A stretch of DNA of 64,000 bases, taken from NCBI GenBank assembly GCA_019914945.1, contig CM034104.1:14124046-14188045 (forward strand), in the 5' to 3' direction. This DNA is from Typha latifolia. Its lineage: Eukaryota; Streptophyta; Magnoliopsida; Poales; Typhaceae. Positions within the stretch are counted from its first letter, which is position 1. Every line of letters starts with the position of its first letter. A model generated the notes under the pieces. That model saw only the letters and a list, made by a program, of their open reading frames with translations, ran no database searches and was not told where the DNA came from. Below are positions 23,869-35,919 of this stretch, one piece after another. A program made the translations under genes and the position numbers.

Positions 23869-26116
23869 CTACATGGAGGATCTCCATATTCTTCCTTCCA
23901 AGGAGATTATTATGATGGAAACGTCGTCGTGGTATTTTCGCCTGAATCCTTGCGGTATATCGAGTAATTCATGGAAATCCATGCCTGCATTCATAGATGC
24001 AGGAATGTCAAAAGATGTCTATATAAAATAAGCAAATTAAGGACATATTTTCGTTATATTGGATCTTACCGGCTGCTCTTGCAGCACGGCGAAGGACACC
24101 TTCAACAAGGTATTGAGCAGGATCACCTTCAGGATTGGTTGTGATGAAGAGTTCCACTTCGGCAACCACCTCTTCATTAGTGAAGTACTGGTAAAGCCCG
24201 TCAGATGAGAGTATCAGGAATCTGTCCTTTGGGCTAAGTTTGTGGTGTCGCAGATTTGGATTGCATGTTATATATGGGGAGGCTCCAACATAATCTATCC
24301 TAAACCTCTCCAGGAGGGCATTGTTCCATTTGGGCTGAAGAAGAAGAATTTTTGTGTTAGATGATGGATGACTTTAGCCAACTTAAATTTTCTAGCAACC
24401 ATATGGTTTAATAACAACCAGATTGTAACTAGCATCATACCTGCTTCAAATAGCCAGCCCCAAAAGCTCTAGTAACCTTCAGAGACCCCTTCACCCTTCC
24501 ATTCACAACTGCTGAAGGATCATCAGGATGTTCAGATCTAATTCGTCGCACTTCCTGAGTCAAATCATCAGCAATCCAAGTAAGAACAACAACAACAACA
24601 AAAATACATATATCCAAACAGTAAAGAATTGTAAGAGTAGTCTTCTCACATCATCTACAGAGGTGCTATGATCTGAGGTCAACTGCAGAGCAGTTAAACC
24701 AGAGAGTTCATCCATCTCATACGCCTCGAGCTGCCGCATCATCTCCACCTTGAACTTCTCTAGATCCTGCGTCGCCTTCCCGAGTATGTTGGTCAGATCA
24801 GGCTCGCTCTTCTGCGCCAAAACTGCGCGACTATCGCCGACGTTCATAATGTAGATATCCTCCCCCTTCATCAGCATCACAAGAAGGCATGAGCCCATGA
24901 GAGCGAGCTCAGGATTCTCCAACACCATCTTGTCTGCAATGTCTAGGTAAGAATCTTCTGTCTTCTTCAAAGCCTGAGACAGAGCCTTCAACACCTTCGG
25001 GTGCTGAACTCCGGTTGCGGAGTTTGCCCTCCGCAGCTGCTCCTTAAATCTCCGGTCGAGCTCCGACATGTCGCCGTAGGCCGAGTTCTTCCTCTCTTCT
25101 TCGCAACAGAAAGAGCTGCAAACGTGCGAGTCTTGTTCATGAGAAGTGCATGTCAGGTCCTCCTCCTCCTCCTCCTCCTCCTCCTCCTCCCAGAGGAGGC
25201 CTTTGAGCTCGCGGTGCACGGCGGAGTATAGGTTGGAGAGTAAGAAGTCGGTGGCATCCGGGCCATTGAATCCATCATAAATGCCGACGAAGACCCATCC
25301 GTGCTCCTCCGACACGACCACGTGGACGCGATCCTCGCCTGCTTTCCCCTGTGCCCACTGGACATTGCCGCTGTTTGCGGCATCGGGTAAGTAAATCTCT
25401 TCGCCGTTCGCGTAGGTGGATGATTGCTCGTGTTCTTTCTTGTCGGTGGAGTAGTCGTCGGCACTCCGTTTGGGCTTCTTTAGTTGGAGCTTGGAGGCGG
25501 CTTTGGAGAAGAAGCGGAAGAAGGAGCGGTTGGCGCGGTGGCGACGGCGGGCTGCGCGGCGCTCGGCGATGATCTGAGAGAGGTTGCGCTGGAGGCGGCC
25601 GGAGGAGAGGGAGGAGGAGGAGGAGGAGGGGCGGTCTAGGGGGCCGGAGAAGAGGGCGGGGCGGTCGAGAGGACCGGACATGAACTGGCGCTCCGAGAAG
25701 TGGCCGGAGAAGCTGTGGTCGGCGGAGAGAGGGCCAGAGAGAGAGGCGGAGAGGCGGGGAGCAGGGTGGAGGGGTATGGACGCGAAGGAGCGGGAGCTCT
25801 CGAAGGAGGCGGCCGGGGAGGCGGTTAGCTCGTGGAGGAGAGCGGAAGTGGAGAGCGGGGTGGAAGGGTTCGCGCTGATGGCGGCGCCGGATATCGAGAA
25901 GAAGGGGCTGGCTATGATCTCCGACTCATTCCCGGCGCCGACACCGGTGGCGGTGGCCGAGGTGGAGGCGGGGAGGGCGGATGAGTAGAAGAAGGAGTGG
26001 CCGAATCCGTCGTCGGGGAAGGGCTCGGAGGTGACGGCGGCGGAGGATAAGTGGCGACGCCGCCCTTGGCCGGCGCCGGAGAAGCACGGGGTGAGCTTTG
26101 CGACGCCGTTGCCCAT
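23869..26116 (-). CDS. PLL: Protein phosphatase 2C, POLTERGEIST/PLL type
   Basis: Four exons on the minus strand: 26116-24650, 24554-24441, 24334-24070, 23984-23869; 653 aa. The N terminus [14 protein letters not shown] offers Gly2 for myristoylation, as known for POL/PLL1, which act at the plasma membrane in stem-cell signalling. Residues to about 240 are low-complexity Ser/Ala/Pro with repeated SGPLDRP-type units. The catalytic domain shows the PP2C metal-binding and core motifs: [61 protein letters not shown] and [10 protein letters not shown] run of ten glutamates (about residues 309-318) interrupts the domain and is encoded by a trinucleotide microsatellite. The long split catalytic domain with the DGFNGPDA motif is specific to this clade. 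Which POL/PLL member it is cannot be decided here. Confidence 0.9.
25158..25190. repeat. (TCC)11 coding microsatellite
   Basis: Eleven TCC units on the plus strand read as GAG codons on the minus strand and encode the polyglutamate run inside the PP2C catalytic domain. Confidence 0.9.
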
Positions 26117-29100
26117 TTGAGGAGGAGGAAAGGAAGGGAAGTGGGGAGATTGGAAGTTTAGATTAGAGCATGGGGAAGTTTTGATAGAGGGATTGGTGGA
26201 GAGAGGAGAGGAGAGGAGAGGGGAGGAGAGGGAGTGGAGGAGAAAGGAGAGAGTTGACTTTTTAAAGTTTTGGGGGGTTGAATGTTGAGTGGGAGAAATC
26301 TTTTTGAGTAGTTGACCATAGGTGGGGTGGGTTTCAGTAATCCAAGAAGGATGACAGAGAGAGGTTTTATTTTATTTTTATTTTCCTTTTTCTAGATTTC
26401 CTTTTTCAAATCAGCACCTATTTTTTATTATTTATGAAACAGCTATCGTTTTTTTGCCATATTTATAAATTAGCCCTCCTATATCAGTTAAATTTGCAAA
26501 ACCACCACTCCTTAGTTAATGCTGAACATTCTAAGTTAAATCTTATTTTTGTATAATAAAATGATCTCTCTCTTCTCTTTTTAATGTTTTTTTTTTTTTT
26601 GGAATATAGGCATAATATATTCGTAAAACCACTTGAAAAAAAAACATTTTAGTTAATTTGCAGATAATATTCATTTTGGACGAACTAATTGTGGTGTTTT
26701 GCATAAAAACCCCGAAAAGAAGGTGATGCAAATTCATAAAAGTATGAGGATTCTTTGCACTGAGATTAAAATATATGTGAAACATAAAGTACTTTCCTTA
26801 TTTAAACAGAAGGAATCTAGTTAGGAATCTAATTACAAAATAAATAAAATAAGAGATTTAAAAAAAAAAGAAGTCAAACAACCGGCCCTGGCTTTAAACC
26901 AGGGGCTTGTGAAGCCTGATTAAAATTAATCGTTCACAAAATAATTAATTTTAAAAAAATTATAGAAATTAAAAAAAAAATCCCACTAATTAATCTTTTG
27001 ATCTCTTAATATTAATATTCTTGCGAAAAGAATTTTAATAAGAATATGCTTCTTGCGAAAAGAATTTTTATAAGAATATGCTTATAAGAAGCTCTTATAT
27101 AGTTGTTAATCTTCAAAACAATAATATATTTTTTTTTTAAAAAAAAACTTAGGAAAAAAACATTTTCATTAAATATACATTTATAATTTACTAAGTCCAG
27201 TCCAAAAAAAAAGCCGATAAGATTTCAAATTTGTATCTCATTAATTCTCCACTTGCTCCAACGTGGATTCAAGCTAATTATATCGTGCATGGCTTTACTA
27301 CTCCTCAAAGTTTACAAAGTCCACCTTTATTTCTTCAAAATAAATTAATAAAAATATCCCAAGTCTGCATACATTAAATATGTCTTGACTAACATCATGG
27401 CTAATAATATAAGCTCAATGGCTAATCCTTGGAGATACGTTTCTAAAAGTCAACTCTCCTAATTCATGCACTTCAATTAGTAGAAGTTTAATCTCCCTCT
27501 AAATACTGACCTAACCCATAATTAAACTAGTTAATCTACTGCATTATGCATCTAGTGACGTCATTTACTTAAGGAAAAAAAAAATTCAACCATTCTATTT
27601 TTTATTTTTGCAACTATTTGTTAATAGTGTGACATTATAAAGAAGCTCCATTTGTTTGGGAGCAGCAGGAACCGCATTGATCTAGAATTAACGTTATATT
27701 ATCGGCATTATCGAGCACGTTAACTTAGATGATGAGGATTAAGCACTAGATAATAGCCTCTTCTTTGTCTTATGCTCACCATTTCAGCTTCATGACTGAA
27801 TAAGATCGTGAAAGGGATTTAATTACATAATGAAATAATTATGGGTGAAACACACGAAAGGAAAACCGAAGTATTTTATAAGAATTTTTTTTATAAAAAA
27901 GTAAGTATTTATTGAATGGAGTTGGCTAGTTAGGGAGAACACACCGTATTAAATTTGGGTCAAGATCCATGAAGATTATGATAAAATTATAGTTAGCTAG
28001 CCAGTGTTCTTTATTCTTTGGATTTGATGCTTGTGTTTTAATATTGTACCAACAACAACGAAGCTTTTCAAAATATCTCTCATTTTTTTGGTGTATTATA
28101 TTTATAAATTTTATTTTAATTTAATAAACCATCGTAGTTAATTGGAATATTCGGCAATCTTTGTGCAGCAAAATATTCATTTGCTAGTACAAGAAAATAT
28201 TTACTAAGCAAGAAGAAATACTATTAATAAAACAATATTTTATAATAACATAATTACCCCTACGAAAATTTTATTAGGTGGATGAAGCATGAGCATAATT
28301 GTTATTTATATATATGGTTTTTGTAATTTTTGCTATGTAAATATCATCCGGAGAAAAAGAAAATAAAATCTTGATAAAGTATGAGTGGGCCCGATAAGTT
28401 TATTCCCCTTTGCTGGGCTTCTCAATTGGGCCCATTATAAAGATATAATGAATAAGGATATTATAACCCAAAAATATCTGAATAAGGATAAATATTAATA
28501 TTTGAGCCAGAAAGGCAGATCTACAAAACCTGGATAAGGAATCCACCCTGGATGAATAAATGCGAATCTACAAAAATATGGAGTATGAGTAATCTATATA
28601 GACTACTGGGCCTTCATTTAATAGCTAAATTTTTTAATTGAATTCGGTTCTAAAATTTTTATTAGACTCTATTTTATTATCCTCATTCTCCAACCGTCCT
28701 GTATTGCCTTCCTCAATTTTCAACATGCTATGATATCTTCGGGAGATAGATCTCATGTAGACGTAATCATTGGGTGGGCTGGCTGATTTTGGGTCGAACT
28801 AGAATATTTTAGCCCGTTATCATCCACTAGCATATTAGATATTAGATATAATATGTTAAATATAAAATTATTATATCTTATTGGGCTGAGTTTAATAGGC
28901 CTATATAAATATATTTTATTTATTCAATGTGATACTAAAAAAAATTATAAAAATATGCATGTATTATAGGTAGGGTCATAGATGATTCAAATCGGATGGG
29001 TTTGGACCAGATTTGAGTGGGTGGGTTGAGCCTAATAATCATGTCTAAACTCAGCTCTGGCGTACAATAAAAGCTTAAAATATTTTAGTCAGCTTATTAG

Positions 29101-29430
29101 CCAGCGTTCCTGCGAATGGAGATCCGAAGTCCGGTTGGCCTCTAATTCACGTAAGTTCCGAGGCACGTGGTTAGACGCGTACGTACAGAAAATAAAATTT
29201 AAGAAAGTAGACCAAAATAATTATAAGATATCAACTGTAGAAGTCTTGTTCACTTCCCTTTAATTATTTAGCAAAAAAGCTCCTATTCCCTGCCGATATC
29301 AACGTCAATAAATCCATTAATTTTACTTCTGTCCAAATACTAAAACACAGGAGCATGTTAATAAACTAAAATTTTACTAGTTTTTAGGTAGAATTTTAAT
29401 TTATTTCGACAAATTTAATGACTTACGATT
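26117..29430. other. AT-rich intergenic region
   Basis: The first ~180 bp are the purine-rich PP2C leader with GAGAG repeats near 26190-26230. The rest is very AT-rich with no gene. It contains a 32-bp tandem duplication (27018-27081), a small palindrome around 26886-26904, and stretches such as 28740-29060 whose wording (gggtgggttgagcc) is like decayed transposon ends. No complete element could be delimited. Confidence 0.5.
27018..27081. repeat. 32-bp tandem duplication
   Basis: Two adjacent copies of a unit beginning TTCTTGCGAAAAGAATTTT; the second starts at 27050 and differs by one base. Confidence 0.8.

Positions 29431-29463
<33 letters not shown>
29431..29463. repeat. (TTG)11 microsatellite
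   Basis: Eleven TTG units upstream of the DUF4378 gene. The apparent polyleucine frame over it is an artefact of the repeat. Confidence 0.9.
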
Positions 29464-29466
<3 letters not shown>

Positions 29467-29691
29467 TGGAGAAATAAAAAGTTTATAAATCCAAAAGTTG
29501 GTAGAGATTATAACAAGAAGGGGAAAGAAAGAAAACGACTGCTTCTCTCGCTGGTCGGGTGGAAGAATTCAACTCCTCCTTCCCCTAAAGCTGTAGATTT
29601 TCCTCCTATTTTCTGACCATAATCCAGACCCAAATCCCAATCTAATTTCCCCTCTTTGATGTGAAGTTGATATTATCGCGACCCGTCTAAG

Positions 29692-29901
29692 GTAAAACCA
29701 TCGGTTCCTTCGTCTTTTCTGTTCGTTTAAGCTGTTGTGGCGTGAATAATCTTAACTTGCTTACCTGGAGTTTGTTTTAGATCGAACTGGGTGTTGCCCA
29801 TCTGGATTGATGCTTCTGTAGCTTAATTTGATTTATTTTTTTTCGGGTTATTGTGCTGTTTCTTTCGTTGCCAATGACGTGTTTGTTGTTTTCCCTGACA
29901 G
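29692..29901 (+). other. Probable 5'UTR intron of the DUF4378 gene
   Basis: AAG|GTAAAA at 29691/29692 and CCTGACAG ending at 29901 form a plausible intron just upstream of the start codon at 29969. Plant genes of this type often have a leader intron. Not provable without a transcript. Confidence 0.4.
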
Positions 29902-29968
29902 AGTTGGAGGTGGAGGAGCTGGGGTTTCTTGTCCTCTTTGAGGTGTTTAAAGTAAATTTTTGCCGCAT

Positions 29969-32900
29969 ATGGCAGAAATGTTGCAGCATCAAAGCTCTTT
30001 GCCTTTTGGGAAAGAATTTAAAGGCTGCTCATGGGATTTCCTTCAATTCTTCAATTTCTACAGGCGTCTCCATATTAGGATGGATGATGGTGGCAGACGA
30101 CCTGGAGGTAATTAGTTAGCTCTTATCATGGTGCTACTTTAGAAGAGATACTAGGGAACTTTTTTTTTCTTTTTGTTTGTTGTTGTCTCTAAATAGTTTC
30201 TGTTGGAAATGATTACTGAATAACTGCTTGAAGAGGAATTTTGAATCTTTGCTAATGAAATGAGGAGCACTTCTAGGAAATTGTGCTTGATAACTAAAAA
30301 ACCTTGGTTAGTCATGAGTTCAATAACCAAGTAAAATATATTTGTGATCTTTTAAAATGGTCATGGCTACTGATAATCAGGGTGTATATTTCAGCATTAA
30401 AGTATCTAGTTAATTTAGGCAAGGGTTAGTGATTAAGGCATCAATTCAGTGTCCCATATTCTTTTCATGTAAATAGTAAAATTATGAAAAATGGATCAGT
30501 TAGTTCTGTAAAATTTTTCCTTCTCGGATTGGAACCTCTTCAAGTTCTTTCACTTATTCATGATAATTCTTGCTATAGGACTAAAAGTTCCAGGGTCATA
30601 TGCTCCTTTGTGCGGCAATGAACATGATACCTTGGACAGTGAAGCAGATTCCGAAGTAAGTTAAATCATCACCAGCAAGTTTATAGTTTCATGTCATTGG
30701 AATTCTTTCTTCAGTATTATCATTTTTCATCAATATGCAAATTATTTGGGTGTTATATGTCAAGTTTATTCTCCTGTCTGATGCTTGATTATCTGCTGGA
30801 TTGTTGATTTCATGTAATTACGTCATAAATTCTCAACCATATCATGCATATGGAGAACTTATTTTGGCAAGTCTTGGTTAGAACTAGTAGTATAAAAATC
30901 ATAATGATCAGTTTTATCCACTATGAGACAATAGTAATTTATGTTTATTTGTCCATTTTAATTTTGTGAGCTTATAAGCAAGAACTTTGTCCAAATTTAA
31001 ATGTAAATCCTCTTTAATTCATCAAGTATTTCATTCTTTCAAATACTAAATTAGAAAGAAAAAACAGGCATAGTAACTTTTTATGCACTTTCAGATACCA
31101 GTGGGTTAGATTTTTTTTATCTGCTTATATTGAATTTTCTGTTATATTTACTCATTCATATTTGGGGTTCACCAGGTTACAAATAAAAGTAATACCTTGA
31201 AAAGAAATTTTCTCAAGGCTTGGATGAGGGCTTTGATCTCAAAACGACTTTACAGGAAACAGAATCAGAAGCAAAAGATGCTTCCGGTAGCACCACGGCT
31301 GTTGCGAACTATATCAATACATTACTTGGAGTGTGACGATTATGTTCTTCCTAATGAAATGGCTTCTCAGAGTGAAACGCCTACTGTTGATATAAATTCA
31401 GACGGAACTAAATCTTGTGAAAGCAGTGATGTCCAAATGTTCTCCAGAGGCATGGATAGGCCTAATTCTGGGAAAATATGTGATGTATGTAGTGACATGA
31501 ATACGATTAATGTTGAAAATCATGTCGGATATGATCAACTTGGAGAGAATTTAGAGAAGCAAGCAACACTATTTAAACACTTGGAGAACTTGTCAAAGAA
31601 AAAGAGAACAGATCAGGAACAGGGTAGAGATGCTATAAAAGACTTTGTCAATATGATGGAATTATTCAGTACACAGAAGGATTTGTTTCTAGAAGTTCTT
31701 GAAGATCCAAATATTTGTTGGGAGAATTATCTTGGTCTTCATTCTTCTGAAATAAGAGCGCTAACCAAGTCTGGCTCATTCCCGGGAACAGGATTCTTAG
31801 GCACACCCAAAAGCCTGTCATCCAGATCCAGGCTTAGACATAAGTGGAAGGGAAGTGATCTTCTTGTCCACCAAGAAGAGAAGTCTCTGGTTAGGAGCTC
31901 AAGCTCAACTGAGAAGTTTGCTGGTTTTCTGGCTATACAACCTGAGTCTGTTGTTGATATTGATACTGATTTATATGATCCAGAACCTTCAATTAAGAAT
32001 AATGACACAACTGATCCTATTTCGGAGTATTTTCCTCAATCTCATTGTGAACTGGAAGGCCAGAAGGATCATGATGTTTTGAATCGTCTCAATATTCTGA
32101 AACAGAGGATCATGGATGTAATCAATGAGCGGAAGAAAGAACATCATCGGATATCCATGGATGGAATGCTGCATAGAATCCCTTATGGTCAAAATGTTTC
32201 TGAAGATGTGCAAAAGGAAAAGCTGTTTCGATCTGCCTCTGCTACATATATTAGAGATAGTTCAAGGCAGAAGATTGGTGGTTCTGTTAATAGGTATCCA
32301 CATCAAAGTATTAACAGGTCCCATTCTCTTTCTGAAACTTTGGATAGGTACTCACGTTTACTTGAGTCCAAAAAGTTATCTGGTAGCTTGAGGTCAAATA
32401 AAGACAGTTCTTCACTTGAACTGACACCAAATATCTTCCAAAGAATTTATTCCAGTCCCGAGTTTAGGTCATCTTCTTTAAATGGAGTTGCTCCAATTGA
32501 ACTACTTCATGAAGCTTTATCATCAAAGATACCTGTCACCGATGCTCTGGACAGTGATGTTATCATTCATAGCTCTGACGAGGCAAAGTCATTAGGTTTT
32601 GTCGTGCATACTGAGGAGAGAACAGAATCAAACATATGTGAAGGGCATGCTGTTGATTTAAATGCTAGGGGGGTGATTCAAGATCTGGAACAATCAGTGC
32701 TAACTAATGAGCATTGCCACAGAACAACATATAAGATCTCAGAATCAACAGGAGAGAATGCAAGCAGTGTTCCTCTCCATGAGCAAGAATCTGAACCTCT
32801 AGAAAAGGTAGTGTTAACTTGTGAGGAAAACCAGAATAAAGTTTGGGTGGATTCAGATCCAAAAGAAGAGGGCACTACTTGTACTCCGTCCTATGAGCAG

Positions 32901-34024
32901 GAAATGCAAGTTAAAGCAAACCCAAGCAGTGAGGCAACAAAAACCGGTCCGATCTCTACTCTTGATTCAGAGGAGCCTGTCAGTTCAGCAAAGTATACAA
33001 ATTTAGAAGGTGAGGCATCTAAAATTTATAAATGCTTTTCTAGTAGACAATAATATGCATTATAGGTATATCCATTTGTATTCTTCACCGTCACACAACC
33101 TTTTCTGCTAATTAATAGAAAAGGATATTCCAAACTCTCAGTAGCTCTTCAGAAGTTGCAAGACTCAGATTCACTTCTATATATTCTCTTGATTTTGGCA
33201 TATAGTGCCTGCCTATAAAAAAACAAAGATGAATAAGTACACTATCAATGCGAACTCAAACTGTATAATTTTTATTTTTCATTTCAGTATCTTTTTCATA
33301 CTTATTGAAATATTCCATTTTAACTGTAGGTTCAGAGTTAGAGCTTGGAAGTTCCCATTTCAACGAGCTAGACATATTTCCAAATCCACAGAAGTTGTTG
33401 GGTGTTAAACCCTCCTGTGGAATGGAAATTATCGAACCCAATTTTGGCAACATAGAATCAGAGGGCCTAGCAAATCATGACAGGCTTCAATTTCAAGTGA
33501 ATCAAAAGAGTGAAGCTGAACTCAGTTATGCAAAGGATGTATCAGAGAACTATGGGTTCAATCGTGAAGGATTCTTTGGAGCTTTGTACTCCCTTAACCA
33601 GGCAGGTTTCGGAGAAGCAAATGACCTGCCTTATGAACTTGATATCACGAAATTAAACTCTAACAGTGTACCACTAGACCAGGAGCTTCTGTTTGACCTA
33701 ACTAATGAATTACTGTATGAAACTTATGAAAACTATTGTTCTCACAGCCCTTGGTTCTCAAACTTTGTTTTCCATATTAGCTCAAAGTTTGTAGAAAGCC
33801 GTGTCCTCAAGGAGGTCCAGATGAAAATTCATTTGCATCTTAGTTCGCAAGATCAATCCAGCAATCTGTTTGAAGATGTTGTGGCTCGAGATTTTGCGAA
33901 GAATGACAGATGGTTAAACCTTCATTGTGATGTTGAGTTTGTTGGAATGGAGTTGGAGGCTCTGATGTTGGATGATCTGCTAGATGAATTATCACTTGAG
34001 CTAGGCAAATGCTCAAGTGTTTAG
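29969..34024 (+). CDS. DUF4378-domain protein (TRM-like)
   Basis: Four exons: 29969-30107, 30579-30655, 31176-33009, 33330-34024; 2745 nt, 914 aa. The short first exon (MAEMLQHQSSLPFGKEFKGC) and the second exon join in phase to KSNTLKRNFLKAWMRALISK, a basic N-terminal segment. The middle is long, polar and probably disordered, with SGSFPGTGFLGTP-like and serine-rich pieces. The C-terminal ~170 residues match the DUF4378 pattern: LFDLTNELLYETYENYC, then DVVARDFAKNDRWLNL and LDDLLDELSLEL. DUF4378 closes many TON1-recruiting-motif (TRM) proteins, which bring TON1/PP2A complexes to cortical microtubules; a microtubule role here is inference. The DUF4378 match also fits proteins annotated only as conserved plant proteins. 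A TTG at 31197 should not be read as a start; the upstream exons restore a real ATG. Confidence 0.8.
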
Positions 34025-35230
34025 TTTGTTTCCTCCTAGCTAATTCCTCTCTTGTAAGACATACAAAAATATAGTTTCCTCAATTTTTTTATTTGTAGAT
34101 ATGTGATTGCATTTTCATGATTAAAGACCTTGTAATATATCACTTTTGAAAATTAAGGAATCACAATAAGATATGGCAGAATGTTTTTTTTTTCTTGTAT
34201 ACCTCAGGTTGCATGGTTATTGCTTTCTGTTTATATTCTCCACAGCTTCTTGTTAACAGAGTTTGTATTGGATTGTCTTAAAAGAGTAGAAATAAGAACA
34301 GGGTACGAAATTCGAGTGAACTTAATCAACTGGTTTGAAATATAGTAATGATATGAGCCAGCAAGATATTCTATGTGACAAAAGTACAAAATCTAATATA
34401 CAGAAAGACGGTGAATATTAATAAGAATCCGCAGCATTTTCCTTGAAAAATATTTTTAAGAAATATGTCATGTACATTGTATAACGATTAACATATATGC
34501 CTAAAATTAAACTAACTTTGAACTTCGCTTACATAGTCATTACTTTGTCCCTCTATGTTTTAGACTAATATAAAATTATTAATCTTTTCATCTCAACTTA
34601 ACCAGAAAAATAATGTAAATTACTATATTACCCAGATGATACTAATAATCCTATCATATGAGTAAATATGAATCTTCTATCCGTATTTTATTTTAAAGAT
34701 AAGTGAAATTTTTTATTTATGATCATATATTTAAAAGGGAGTACATTATGAAATTATAACTAAAATTTAAGACTTATAATCTTAGATAAAAGAAGAAAGA
34801 AGAGGTTGAAAGTATATTTAAAACATTTAATAGAAGAAAAATGATAATTCTGACATCTTAACATTCATTATGGTAGAATAAAAATAAAAATCATACGTGA
34901 GGCAACATGATATAGATTAAAAAAAAGTTGAAATAGTAGTTTGATATTAGATTAAACCATAAGTCTCCGGAAATCTCGGTGTAAAGCTTCTTTTTTCTTT
35001 CTTTCTTTCTTTCTTTTTTTTGAACAAGTATAGGGCTTCCGTTACACTTTCACCATCTATTCTTAGAGGTGGCAGTGGCAGTAGCAGTGGCAGCGATAAC
35101 GACGAGCATAGTTGACGTTTTCAAGGCAGAAAGGCCTAGATTAGAAGATTAATAAACCGACACGATAGAGATATCCGGATTTCGAGAGACGTAAATGGTG
35201 GATAACGTCACACCCCAACCACCTCCCCTC
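34025..35230. other. Intergenic region upstream of metallothionein
   Basis: AT-rich DNA, the 3' flank of the DUF4378 gene and the distal metallothionein promoter. A TTTC-rich tract lies around 34995-35015. No gene supported. Confidence 0.5.
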
Positions 35231-35237
35231 TATAAAT
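35231..35237 (+). promoter_or_regulatory. TATA box of the metallothionein gene
   Basis: TATAAAT preceded by a C-rich stretch, 62 bp upstream of the start codon at 35299; position and orientation fit a strongly expressed TATA promoter. Confidence 0.65.
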
Positions 35238-35298
35238 TCCCACCTCGGGCCCGGATAGAATAACCACTTATCCGAGAATTTATCCTTGCCAAAGAACG

Positions 35299-35716
35299 AT
35301 GTCTTCTTGCTGCGGTGGGAATTGCGGATGTGGGTCTGGCTGCAAATGTGGCAGTGGCTGTGGAGGGTAAATTTAAACAACTCTCTAATCTTCTTCTTCT
35401 TCTTCTTCTTAATCCATTCTTCTTATAAATTAATCCTTGGTTTATTATTTCAGATGCAAGATGTACGCCGATGTGGCTGAGGAAAAGAACACTACTACTC
35501 AACCCATGATCATGGGTGTTGCACCTGAGAAGGGGTTAGTTTATTAGTTTAGTTTCTTCTACTTATCATATCTACTATGTTTGGTTTGATTTGGATTATA
35601 ATTTATACAATTATATTTGCAGGAACTTTGAAGGATTCGAGATGGATGCTGGATCTGAGAATGGAGGTTGCAAGTGTGCACCCACATGCACTTGTAATCC
35701 CTGCAACTGCAAGTGA
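35299..35716 (+). CDS. MT2: Type 2 metallothionein
   Basis: Three exons: 35299-35366, 35454-35534, 35623-35716; 243 nt, 80 aa. The N-terminal domain has eight cysteines beginning with a CC pair ([20 protein letters not shown], then CGGCK), a central Cys-free spacer with [14 protein letters not shown], and a C-terminal domain with six cysteines ([17 protein letters not shown]). This 8+6 cysteine pattern and the MGVAP spacer define plant type 2 metallothioneins, small cytosolic proteins that chelate Cu and Zn and buffer reactive oxygen. The MSSCC start has one Ser more than the commoner MSCC. Intron 1 contains a TTC repeat (35390-35410). The TATA promoter and short compact gene fit high expression. 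Confidence 0.95.
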
Positions 35717-35865
35717 GATGGTATTATAGATATAATTAACAAGGAGAGGAGGGAGATTAGTCGCATATAAGTTATGTTTAGGTTATGTAATTATGTAGAG
35801 AGTTGCATCTCTATCTTGTTGCTAGTAGCGAGAGGATGCTATCATGCCATGGTTGTTTGTGTTAT

Positions 35866-35867
<2 letters not shown>

Positions 35868-35896
<29 letters not shown>
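35868..35896. repeat. (TC)n microsatellite in the metallothionein 3'UTR
   Basis: About 14 TC units about 150 bp after the stop codon and just before an AATAAA signal. Confidence 0.85.
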
Positions 35897-35901
<5 letters not shown>

Positions 35902-35913
35902 TGTCTATAAGAT

Positions 35914-35919
35914 AATAAA
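35914..35919 (+). terminator. Polyadenylation signal of the metallothionein gene
   Basis: AATAAA about 200 bp downstream of the stop codon, immediately after the TC tract; a plausible near-upstream element for 3' end formation. Confidence 0.5.

Noticed and set aside
25001..25988. Long plus-strand frames opposite the PP2C gene
   Set aside because: GC-rich antisense shadows of PP2C exon 1, with Arg/Glu low-complexity translations.
26886..26904. Small palindrome (CCCTGG arms)
   Set aside because: Only 6-7 bp arms, expected by chance in a region this long.
31197..33053. 618-codon frame as a complete gene
   Set aside because: It begins at a TTG, not ATG, and runs past a good donor at 33010; it is the third exon of the DUF4378 gene.
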